NCBI GenBank assembly: GCA_963682175.1
Contig: OY821788.1
Location: 10,930,001 to 10,994,000 of the forward strand
Origin: Triglochin maritima
Taxonomy: Eukaryota > Streptophyta > Magnoliopsida > Alismatales > Juncaginaceae
Direction of reading: 5' to 3'
DNA: 64,000 nt
The notes under the pieces are model-generated. The model searched no databases. It saw nothing but the letters and a program-made list of their open reading frames with translations, and was not told the origin of the DNA. Below are positions 55,417 through 64,000 of this stretch, in pieces. The translations under genes were made by a program, and so were the position numbers. Numbering within the stretch: the stretch's first letter is position 1; each line of letters opens with the position of its first letter.

Positions 55417-57450
55417 TGTAGGATTTCGTGTCCCTATGTATGTATATATTTTAAAGTTTTAATACATCATACAAGATCGTTTTCATATTTTCAGCAATTT
55501 TATGTACATCTATTTGTGTTTTATTCTAATAACATGCAACCTACATTTACTAAAATAATCCACAAAGATAGAATCATACCTAAAGGTTCTCTAAAACCTT
55601 TTTGATGATCCGGAGTCACATTGCCCGTTGAATCCTCCACGGAATTGCCTCCGAGTGTTCACCAAACTCTAAACAAGGATTAGATAGAAAGGAGCTAGCC
55701 AATCAATCTCGAACAAGGTTTAGAATCAAGCTAATAACCCCTCTTTAAGTCTCCTGAGATTCTGATCTCCAAACTTAATTTTACTAAGAGAAATTTCGTG
55801 GTGATTAGGGAGAGATTAATGAGAGAAAGATTTTTTCATTAGTCTTAAAACAAGTAGGAATATGTGCCCTTTTATAGGCTCCTAAAATATCCGTATCAAG
55901 AGCTATTATTTAGCCATGATCCTTTGTTTTTCTCTCCTAAAATTAATCTCTAAATTCCACTTAATCACCCACAAAAGACGTTTTAATTAAATCTGGAATT
56001 ATTCCACCATGATTTAATTAATCTCTTAATAATACAGGCAGAATCGTTCTTGTTCTGTAGACCGAGTATTATTCGGTCAACCGAACCATTCGGTTATAAC
56101 ATGTGTTCAGTGCACCGTGAGCTAGACGGTCGACCGAATCTGTATGAGAAAAATTCCCAAGAATAATTCGGACGAACCACGTCTTGTAATCAGTTTACCT
56201 TTGACCCACCAAAATCGCTCCTCGAACATAGTCATCGGATGACCGGGTCACCTTCAGTCTACCGAAAATACTACTTCTCGGTTGACCGTTTCCAATCGGT
56301 TAACCGAACCCGATTGTCCAGGCACTCTGGGCAATCTCGGTCAACCAATTGTGCTTACCCGTTCCCCATTCGGTTAACCGATCCGAAGATGCCCCGGTCG
56401 ACCGAACCATGAACGGTTCACCGTGTTTCACCCCGATTTTACCTTTATCCAACAAAATTTGATCTTTTGGGGTTTTTAGCAAATTCATATCTTATGTAAT
56501 ATATTATCCTATGTAATAATTAATTATTACACCCCATAATATTTACATCTCATATGAATTTATTATGATTCTAATTATGTTAATTCTCATAACATATTGA
56601 TTTTAATTAATTCACCACATGTGTCCAATTTTCATAAGAAACCCGACACATCATCATGTGTCCAATTTCCCAGTTTTGTGGTGTGACGTATGGGAGGATC
56701 TAAGCCTAATTGGCAGTGATATTAAACACTTAATATCTCAGACTATAAACGGTATCTAGCTACACATTATAGTCACCCAATTAGCATAGATGTTTTTGTT
56801 CCACCTGAACTAAAACACGATCCATTTAGTGATGTAAGTGCACCACTTGTGTCCGTCCATTGTCTCATGATATTAAGAATATATACAAAGTAGAAATGTG
56901 TCATGTTTGTATTATATTCATTTCTTGATCTCTTTAAGCTAATTATAACTATGTAACTTAACTCAAGTTACATTATGCACATTATAATTTTGCTTTATCA
57001 AGGAGCCCACTAATATCATCACACAATTAAGAGGGGCAATGATAATCGTTTGACTAACTATCTTTTCCAGCACAAGTCATGCTCAACTAACTATTGTATT
57101 TATCACTACACTCATTGATAACTTTTGACAATAATCAAATTAAGAACTTCTTGAGTGAAAAGATATAAGTCTCATATCTTAGGATCCAAGACACAGTAAA
57201 AACATTAATGACACGAAACACAATTCCACAATGTTTTACTTGTTAGGTCTATTAAATATATAAAAGTAATATTTTCCTCTTTTATATACTCGTGTCGTCA
57301 ATTATTTGTAGAGCTACAACAATCGATGACCAACACCACAATCTTATCTCGGTAATTAATGTTCCATGTTAATTACCATGATTGTGAATAACTTTTGATT
57401 TATGTAAATCATTATCTTTTAGATCTCTACGGTTAAGGACCAAATGCCTC
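55417..57450 (-). repeat. 5' LTR of G, interrupted by D
   Basis: TGTAGGATTTCGTG onward, colinear with the 3' LTR until GACCAAATGCCTC (57450), matching 49820-49830. About 110 bases of the LTR must lie beyond D outside the window. Array 56050-56420; minus-strand TATAAAAG near 55869. Confidence 0.9.
56050..56420. promoter_or_regulatory. GGTCGACC array in G 5' LTR
   Basis: It is the twin of 48402-48772. Differences between twins include ACGGTCGACCG here versus ACGGTCGAACG there, and CGGTTGACCG here versus CAGTTGACCG there. Confidence 0.7.
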
Positions 57451-57752
57451 TGATAAATCGTTTTATTTAAACCGCAAGTGCACGACCGCGTTGACGCGGT
57501 GGCAAATACGGGTCGTCCACTGGGAAGTGTGTCGACGTTTGGTTTGTACGAAGGCGAGTGGTAAAGAAAGGAGAGAAAGATTGATTACACTAAACTATAC
57601 AAGAATGCCAAATGAAATGAAAATAAGCAATAAAACAAAACCTCATAGGAGGTAGAGAAATAATGTGAATATAAAGATGTGTGTGTGCGTGTGTGTTCAA
57701 TTAAACTCCTCACAACATGTAGTGCATGAAATCATAAAACTACATCCAACTT

Positions 57753-57903
57753 TGCCTCCACATGAATTAAGATAAGACTACATCATTAAAACATACAAGA
57801 CAATAATTGGAATGAAGCTAAATGAACTCATGTATAAAGACTAGACCCTACTATGCCTCCACATGAATTAAGATAAGACTACATCATTAAAACATACAAG
57901 ACA
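57753..57903. repeat. 101-base-period duplication in D LTR
   Basis: The block starting TGCCTCCACATGAATTAAG appears at 57753 and 57854, identical over about 50 bases. The 5' LTR has the same pair (about 63583 and 63684), so it predates insertion. Confidence 0.85.
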
Positions 57904-58599
57904 TTAACTAAGGTAAAGGCAACAAGAGTACATACACTACAAATTGTGTTTCCAATATTAATTCCATCCATATCCTAACCTTATCATTCCCCATAAAATA
58001 GGTCCACTAATCAAAGCATAAGCTAAGCGTCATTCAAGAGCATTAGCCTATCAAAGATAAGAGTGAAAACTCATTAGATGGTTATGGAAATCATATAAAG
58101 CTCAAGGGATTAAGATAACACACACTTAATACACTACATGATCATATCACATATTTATCCACCCCCAAATGGGGACGAAACTACTCACTACTCATTACAC
58201 TAACTATATTAACAAAATGAAGCATAATACTGAAATGAAATTACCCTAAGAAAGCAAGAAATAAAGAAGTTTAAAAGGAAAGGAAAGACTAAACAAGCAT
58301 GCACAAATTAAAAGACAAGATTAAAAGAAACTAGAAGAATTATTTTATTAACAAATGACTCACATTGAAGGTAGCATTCTTGTCCACCTTGAGTTTTTGC
58401 TTCAAGGCTCACTCCTTAGTAGAGATAATGTCACCAAGCAATGGGTGATTACAATAGAAGGTGAAGAGTTCTATTTATAGGCATAGAAAAAGCTAATCCG
58501 GGACAATCCCCCGATGTGGTACTAAACCAATACCAAACATGGACTAAGAATACACTAATACACGTGCCCCACAAATTTGAGAGGATCCAGAATGATTTG

Positions 58600-58638
58600 G
58601 ACCGCCAATTAGTGGTTCAAGACCGCCAATTGGCGGTC
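58600..58638. promoter_or_regulatory. CCAAT palindrome doublet in D 3' LTR
   Basis: GACCGCCAATTAGTGGTT (58600-58617) and the perfect GACCGCCAATTGGCGGTC (58621-58638), about 130-160 bases from the minus-strand TATA. Confidence 0.65.
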
Positions 58639-59006
58639 TATTGGATCTGGATTCATCTGGAATTTGTAGTGGGCTTTTCTGGTGGTCTTTGTTGGTATTT
58701 GATGCATCTACTTTGTTTATTGGAGCTCGGACCCGAATCAAATTTCCAAAATACCCCCCATGATGGTGTGGAGTTTCCTGTTTTGCTCTTAGGTCCTTCG
58801 GGCTTACGATCAGGTCCTTCTCCATTGCATCTTAGTTCCTACGTCTCACAATTATGTCTTTTTTCCTGATTTTGGGTCCTTTCATGGCTCTTCTCTTCAA
58901 ACCTTTTTATTCCTGAAAACTAAACATAAAACTCGTCACGTAGCATTGCTTAGGTGTAAGATAATGGATATAAGATACAAATATGAGCATTAAATGATGT
59001 CAATCA

Positions 59007-60621
59007 AATACCCCCACACCTAAGTTTTTGCTAGTCTCGAGCAAAACAAAGAAAGAGAAAAGCAAACGAGAAACAAGAAATCCTAACTCACTTTCGTAGG
59101 AATCACGGTTGCACTTAGCACGTGCAACAAGCCGTTAAACCTCCTTGTTGCCAAGGAGGAGGAGTGTTGTCTCCTGAGGGTTTTCAGCGGATATACCCAC
59201 AAAATCTGAACAAGATGCATTATTCAATCTAGACACTCGACTCGTTGGACAAATTTTGTCGATCAATGGAAGCGGTAATCCTACGGGCTGACTCCATATA
59301 GGTAATCAGTCCACACCTAGCCTAATAAATCATTCGTGCAAGTTAAATAAGGAATTAAGTGAAAGACATGGATAACCTCAACATCCTCAAGTGATACAAA
59401 GTGTAAGATCCATTAAGGTTCTTATTTGCATTACCATTTATTTTATTTTATTTCTTTTTGTTTCTTTTCTCTCTTTTTTCTTCTTCTTCTTTTTCTTTTT
59501 ATTAGTTGGAGTTTCATTCTCCCAGGGTCAGGTTTCGTGCATCATTGTCCATGAGGAGTTACACTATCACATACACCTTTCCCCAAATCTCCACATAGAG
59601 CAATCCCTACCACCCGTGTAATGAGAGTTCGGTCGGCGCATCCAAAGTCAGATGACTCAAAAACACCAAGTACAAAGTCCCCTCAGACCTACTTTCCCGA
59701 GTGATACGAGCCGTGCGAGAAGAGAGAACACCAACTCACTTATTTCTTATCTACACATGAACTAAAACCCCTACACTTAATGTCTCACAACAAGATTTAA
59801 AGGGTCATTGACTACAACAAACTTCCTTAAGTTAATAGACACGAATTATTGACTCACTAGGTTCAAAGTGGACTTCTTTAAATGCTTGAGCACTGAAACC
59901 CAATGATTACTCGACCCCAAAGGAAAACTGGGGTGCATCCTAACGACTCGATAAATCCTAAAGCCACAGTACTAGATATCCTAATGCATCAAGTTCAAGA
60001 CAATTTTGGGAGCTTTCTTTTTACTTTGCCTCTCAACGGTTTTGCACATGCTAAACACACGCAAAACCCACAAAACATTTTCTTTCGCAAACACATGAAG
60101 ATTTTGAAAGAAAAGTGAAAATTTTAAAGCACTAGGCAAGCAAAAGAAGACAAGTCACCCAAGGATCATGTCAAGCAGATATATCGATATTAAATGCAGC
60201 ACACTAACATGACCCTAGCAATGCACACAAAATAAAACAAAATCAAAGGAAAAAGACTCGAATATGTACACACGTAAAACACCCCCCCCCCCCCCCACAC
60301 CTACTTCATGCATTGTCCTCAATGAATGCGAGCAAGATACTACATGGAGTTATGCATGAAAAAGAATAGATCTCACCAACGTGAAGTAGAAAGGGAAGTT
60401 TCTGGCTATGTTGATGGACACAACCCAAATTCCCTCAAAACCTGTGAGATGCTAAGGAAGGGATACAAATACGTGAAACAATTGGGGCCCAAATACACAA
60501 AGGTTGGAGCCCACAACAATCGATGCTCACTGAATGAGTCTTTTATTGTACTTTTTTTTAACATAACTATGTACAAACATAAGTTCCCATCTTGATTTGT
60601 CAAAAGACATCAAATGGGAAC
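59007..60621 (-). other. Conserved non-coding 3' domain of D
   Basis: Polypurine tract (plus ATACCCCCACACC at 59009-59020), pyrimidine-rich run 59426-59505 (purine on the element strand), degenerate stem-loop region 59590-59640, C15 run 60282-60296. It matches C 22407-23976 and E 45444-46913. Confidence 0.7.
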
Positions 60622-61453
60622 CTAAAAAGTGGGCCAATGCACTTGAAAAGGGAACATGACACCACATGGGGCCAGAATACGCATGCGTGGGCCCCCTTCA
60701 CAAAGAGCACAAGATGGAATGAGAGGTTCATGAATTGGACGCAAAGGCGTCTCATTCAAAGGTTCAAACTGAAAGAGCTTGAACCTCTCGAGAGTTTGGG
60801 AAATAAAGGGCAACGGAGGAAGAGTTTCTCCTGCTGCAGTACTGATGCTTTGATCGTCAATCCGAACTCCAACCAACAAGCTGGTGCATCGGAACGATGT
60901 CAAGAACCTCGTTAGGCATGTCTGACACACCAGGAGAACAAAAAGTGGGTCTCATACCCAAGGTATCCTTCAAGGAACTCCTAATACCCTCATGAGCAAT
61001 GTATTTGTTTGATGTTCCATCATTTCCAAGATGACCAGGAGTAATAGTGAGAAGCAAACTCTCATCAGGTTGTTTGAAATTGAGGGTACTAGGGCGCTCT
61101 TGCTCCACCAGAGGTGAGTCCTTAAGAGGCACAATATGAAGATCATGTGGCTCAAGTGCCACGGGACAAAAAGATAAGGCACAATCCTGTGTTGACTCAT
61201 AATGAAGCTGGTCCAAGTTATTCTCAATTTGAATCGAATCCTCCACTAAGTGATCGTGAATTGAAACCCCAAGTACCTCAGACTGACTACGAGTTTGACT
61301 TTGAAAGGTTGTGCTTTGAATTTGTGGATGTGGTGGTGGTTCGATATCAAAAGATAAATCCTCATTTTGACAAGAAAGGTTACCCTCCTCACGTTCATGG
61401 AATTGTTGTGTCATTTGACTCACTTGCATTTCCATATTTTGCAAGGAATTCAA
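60622..61453 (-). pseudogene. Unrecognised ORF of D (counterpart of C's 299-codon ORF)
   Basis: 60857-61453 (198 codons, MNSLQNMEMQVSQMTQQFHERE...) and, after a frameshift near 60860-60930, 60622-60930 (DDQSISTAAGETLPPLPFISQTLERF). It aligns along its length to C's 23977-24876. The first part is gag tail, the rest unknown. Shared features: HYESTQDCALSFC, VPLKDS, GNDG, DTLG-RPTFCS. Confidence 0.6.
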
Positions 61454-61543
61454 GTTGGCTTCAATAAAGTTTGAGTGGTTTCCATGAACGTTTGGAGGGT
61501 TTGTTTTAAGGAATCAAATTTGGGGTCAACAGTGAGGTCCAAG

Positions 61544-62155
61544 TCAGAGCTTAGGAAATTTTGGGGTTGAGTGTTGATGGGCTGAGAATGAGTCCAATGA
61601 TTTGAAGTGGGGTGTTGGTAGAATTCTGGGTATTTGGGAGTAGGATACGGGGGTGAAAATAAAGTATAAGAATTTGGATAAGAATTGTCTCCCCCACGAA
61701 TCCATCACTCTCGGGTTGTACGCGGATGCGTAATGGTCACATTGAGCATTTTGGGAAAAGGTATGCTCATACTCAGGCTCAGGGGGAACATAAGGACATT
61801 CCCTGATAACATGACCACTCAACACACAACAGTCGCACGGTACGGCTACTGGAGCCACCGGTGCACTCATGTCGTCTGCCATACGCATGAAAGAGGCCAA
61901 AGTTTGTTGTAATGTCTTAGTTTGTTGACCAGCATATGATCCGACATAACTAGATTGTGGTCTAGCAGTCGGTGCCTCTCTCATGTTACCCCTATATGAA
62001 TATTGCTCAGTCACACAATGAAGATTATCCCAACCATAAGGGGTGTTCGTCTGAGTCACCCCCGGTTGCATGGGTCCGGAATACCAGGAAGAATTGTCCT
62101 GGTCCCAACAATGATATGGATTGTCTCCCATGTAACCATCCATCTCAACAAACAA
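61544..62155 (-). CDS. Gag nucleocapsid-like ORF with zinc knuckle (D)
   Basis: I take ATG 62143 (MDGYMGDNPYHCWDQD), shared with C, rather than the ATG four codons upstream. CDCCVLSGHVIREC is a C-x2-C-x4-H-x4-C knuckle followed by PYVPPEPEYEHTFSQNAQCDHY and a YNPRVMDSWG stretch. The capsid domain is absent. It is split from the gag tail ORF by a frameshift in 61454-61640. Confidence 0.7.
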   Translation of the reverse strand: MFVEMDGYMGDNPYHCWDQDNSSWYSGPMQPGVTQTNTPYGWDNLHCVTEQYSYRGNMREAPTARPQSSYVGSYAGQQTKTLQQTLASFMRMADDMSAPVAPVAVPCDCCVLSGHVIRECPYVPPEPEYEHTFSQNAQCDHYASAYNPRVMDSWGRQFLSKFLYFIFTPVSYSQIPRILPTPHFKSLDSFSAHQHSTPKFPKL

Positions 62156-63258
62156 CTCTCGAGTCGACCACTCTCACCACCACGAGACTAAGCTCGCAAA
62201 AAGTGCTCGACTCGACCCTAAAACGCTACCAGAGAGTGTAAAGAGGAGGAGACTAAAACGTAGAAGTAGGTGAGAAGAAGATGACTCAGAGGAGAAGGGA
62301 AGAATCCCTAAAGCTAGCGTGGGTGAAGGGATCAGGTAGAAGCCTAACTAACAAGCACGACTCAAACAATGTAAGGCAATGGGTCCTTAGGCTAGACGAC
62401 GCCTATCTTCGAGGTCACTAACCTCGACACGCCTCACGTCCCTACAACGAGGACCACAATGCCCAGCAAGTGATACCAGATCCAGAGATCCAGTACCTCC
62501 TACTATCGACAAGGTAGGCAACACTGATCAGGTCATGGCGGTCTCAACTAGATTACTCTCCTAGTGCGACCAAAATCCTAGAGCCAATGTCTACTTGCTT
62601 TTAGTTAAGGCTTGATTACGAGTGATTTTTGGGGCCAAGGAAAGGGTGATGAAATCCCCCACCTCATCTTTTATGGGACAGTCCCCCCTAAGTAGCGTTT
62701 TGATCCTAAATCTAGCAATAAATCGCTCCAATCAAACGCTTACTCACTCTTGCCCTGATGCAATTCCTACTAACTAATGCATGGGCATACGAGATGCATG
62801 AATGAGTGTAGGAAATTGCGTACCTCACGCCAGCGCTCAACAACTGAAAATAAAGCTAAAACAAAAGACAACTATATGCCTAAGTCAATACATGATGCGT
62901 GACCTAAACAAGTAAGAACGTCTAGTCTTTTGCTTTGGATTTTAGGGCCAAGTTGATTAATGGGGGAGTGATTAATAATCTGGGAGCAAACTAGAAGTCA
63001 GAACATGCAAAATAGGGCTCCCAGATAACGAAAGTGAAGCAGTGAACCACCAGAAGAAAAATGAAAGCAGGAAGACCTCACCAGGCCGCTGATTGGCGGT
63101 CCCAGACCGCTGATTGGCGGTCCCTTTTGAAGTGTTTGTTCTCCAACTCTTCCAGTAGCCTCCCCGTGATCTCTAGGATCCCTGAGACTAAGAAAAACTG
63201 AAAACAAAAAATTAAAAACCCCTCGAATCGTCCAAACCAACGTCTGGACAGAGCACCT
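62156..63258 (-). other. Leader of D
   Basis: Non-coding, matching C and E leaders. Contains two tandem 18-base CCGCTGATTGGCGGTC-type motifs (63084-63102, 63105-63122), variants of the LTR palindrome. No ORF supported. Confidence 0.7.
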
Positions 63259-63274
63259 CCCGGCAACGGCGCCA
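63259..63274 (-). other. tRNA-Asp primer site of D
   Basis: Minus strand TGGCGCCGTTGCCGGG matches the complement of the 3' end of plant tRNA-Asp over 16 bases; the next base pair departs. It lies six bases (AGTTTT on the element strand) from the LTR end, as in E. Confidence 0.92.
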
Positions 63275-63280
63275 AAAACT

Positions 63281-64000
63281 TGATTGATCGCTTTATTTAA
63301 ACCGCAAGTGCACGACCGCGTTGAAGCGGTGGCAAATACGGGTCGTCCACTGGGAGGTGTGTCGACGTTTGGTTTGTGCGAAGGCGAGTGGTAAAGAAAG
63401 GAGAGAAATATTGATTACACTAAACTATACTAGAATGCAAAAGGAAATGAAGATAAGGAATAAAACTAAACCCCATAAGGGGTAGAGAAATAATGTGAAT
63501 ATAAAGATGTGTGTGTGCGTGTGTGTTCAATTAAGCTCCTCACAACATGTAGTCCATGAAATCATAAAACTACATCCAACTTTGCCTCCACATGAATTAA
63601 GATAAGACTACATCATTAAAACATACAAGATAATAATTGGAATGAAGCTAAATGAACTCATGTATAAAGACTAGACCCTATTATGCCTCCACATGAATTA
63701 AGATAAGACTACATCATTAAAACATATAAGACATTAACTAAGGTAAAGTCAACAAGAGTACATACACTACAAATTGTGTTTCCAATATTAATTCCATCCA
63801 TATCCTAACCTTATCATTCCCTATAAAATAGGTCCACTAATCAAAGCATAAGCTAAGCTTCATTCAAGAGCATTAGCATATCAAAGATAAGAGTGAAAAC
63901 CCATTAGATAGTTATGGAAATCATATAAAGCTCAAGGGATTAAGATAACACACACTTAATACACTACATGATCATATCACATATTTATCCACTCCCCAAA
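63281..64000 (-). repeat. 5' LTR of D (partial)
   Basis: TGATTGATCGCTTTATTTAAACC onward, colinear with 57451-58170 with few differences (for example GACGCGG versus GAAGCGG). It is cut by the window end. Confidence 0.9.

Larger units (their letters stand above)
47802..57450 (-). mobile_element. Ty1/copia element G (right end beyond window, split by D)
   Basis: Minus strand: 5' LTR from beyond the window to 55417, Met-tRNA site 55404-55415 (perfect), leader, gag, protease, integrase, RT, partial RNase H, 3' LTR 47802-49942. Inserted in E's 3' LTR. Domain order PR-INT-RT-RH is copia. LTRs of ~2.1 kb and the gag type fit the Angela/Tork side, which I infer only. It is the most complete element here yet carries at least two frameshifts, two nonsense changes and an RNase H deletion. 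Confidence 0.9.
57451..59006 (-). repeat. 3' LTR of D
   Basis: TGATAAATCG...GATGTCAATCA on plus, 1556 bp. Two 50-base identical blocks (57753-57802, 57854-57903) repeat with a 101-base period. Palindrome doublet 58600-58638 and minus TATA near 58472. Nearly identical to 63281-64000 over the shared part. Confidence 0.92.
57451..64000 (-). mobile_element. Non-autonomous Athila-type element D (runs off window)
   Basis: Minus strand: 5' LTR from beyond 64000 to 63281, tRNA-Asp site 63259-63274, leader, gag zinc-knuckle ORF, unknown ORF, conserved 3' domain, 3' LTR 57451-59006. Inserted in G's 5' LTR at GCCTC (57446-57450). Same layout and proteins as C but with better-kept signals, so younger. 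No pol. Confidence 0.9.

Noticed and set aside
57680..57706. GT-rich microsatellite in D LTR
   Set aside because: Short simple repeat present in both LTRs; ordinary.
1..64000. tRNA or rRNA genes, CRISPR arrays, bacterial-style operons
   Set aside because: None seen; tRNA-like matches are only primer binding sites beside LTRs.

Overview
This window reads as pericentromeric or other repeat-filled DNA from a large-genome flowering plant. It is AT-rich and I recognise no host gene, tRNA, rRNA or CRISPR. Almost every base that can be assigned belongs to LTR retrotransposons (two Ty1/copia groups and an Athila-type Ty3/gypsy group) or to LINEs. Plant origin rests on initiator-Met-tRNA primer sites in the copia elements, tRNA-Asp primer sites in the Athila elements, plant-type gag, integrase and RT motifs, and the very long LTRs. 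Species cannot be named.

Layout. 1-6838: two head-to-tail, gag-only Sirevirus-like copia units sharing LTRs (internal, LTR 1802-3339, internal, LTR 5303-6838). 6839-10097: part of a gypsy-type LTR, then degenerate DNA with one LINE RNase H scrap. 10098-14230: old Sirevirus-like LTR pieces in both orientations, a solo gypsy LTR (10801-11792, TSD CCGAA) and a broken gag. 14777-17109: a truncated Athila LTR joined through a 93-bp remnant to a full Athila LTR.

From 15498 to the end is one nest. Athila element E (+) starts at 15498. Its integrase is split by copia element F (-, 19718-44416), and its 3' LTR is broken at 47801 by copia element G (-, 47802 to beyond the window). F's 3' LTR is split by non-autonomous Athila C (-, 21039-30106), whose leader holds a solo copia LTR (25790-27964). 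F also contains a foreign copia LTR with leader (B, 33042-36586) that itself carries a solo Athila LTR (34308-35689), and a 5'-truncated LINE (38032-42323) in its leader. G's 5' LTR is split at 57451 by non-autonomous Athila D (-, runs off the window end). Five-base target duplications, some decayed, or an 8-base one for the LINE, support most of these joins.

How it works together: nothing here looks fully autonomous. G is closest to intact but has frameshifts, stops, an altered protease active site and an RNase H deletion. E is a gag-RT deletion fusion plus integrase. C and D keep a gag zinc knuckle and an unrecognised ORF in place of pol, so they would need trans-supplied enzymes. The most notable signals are arrays of short palindromes in the LTR promoter regions: a GGTCGACC type in two copia groups, a GACCGCCAATTGGCGGTC double-CCAAT type in Athila, and hairpin repeats in the F LTR. 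Also notable are the conserved unknown ORF of C and D, and two cases of tandem elements sharing an LTR.
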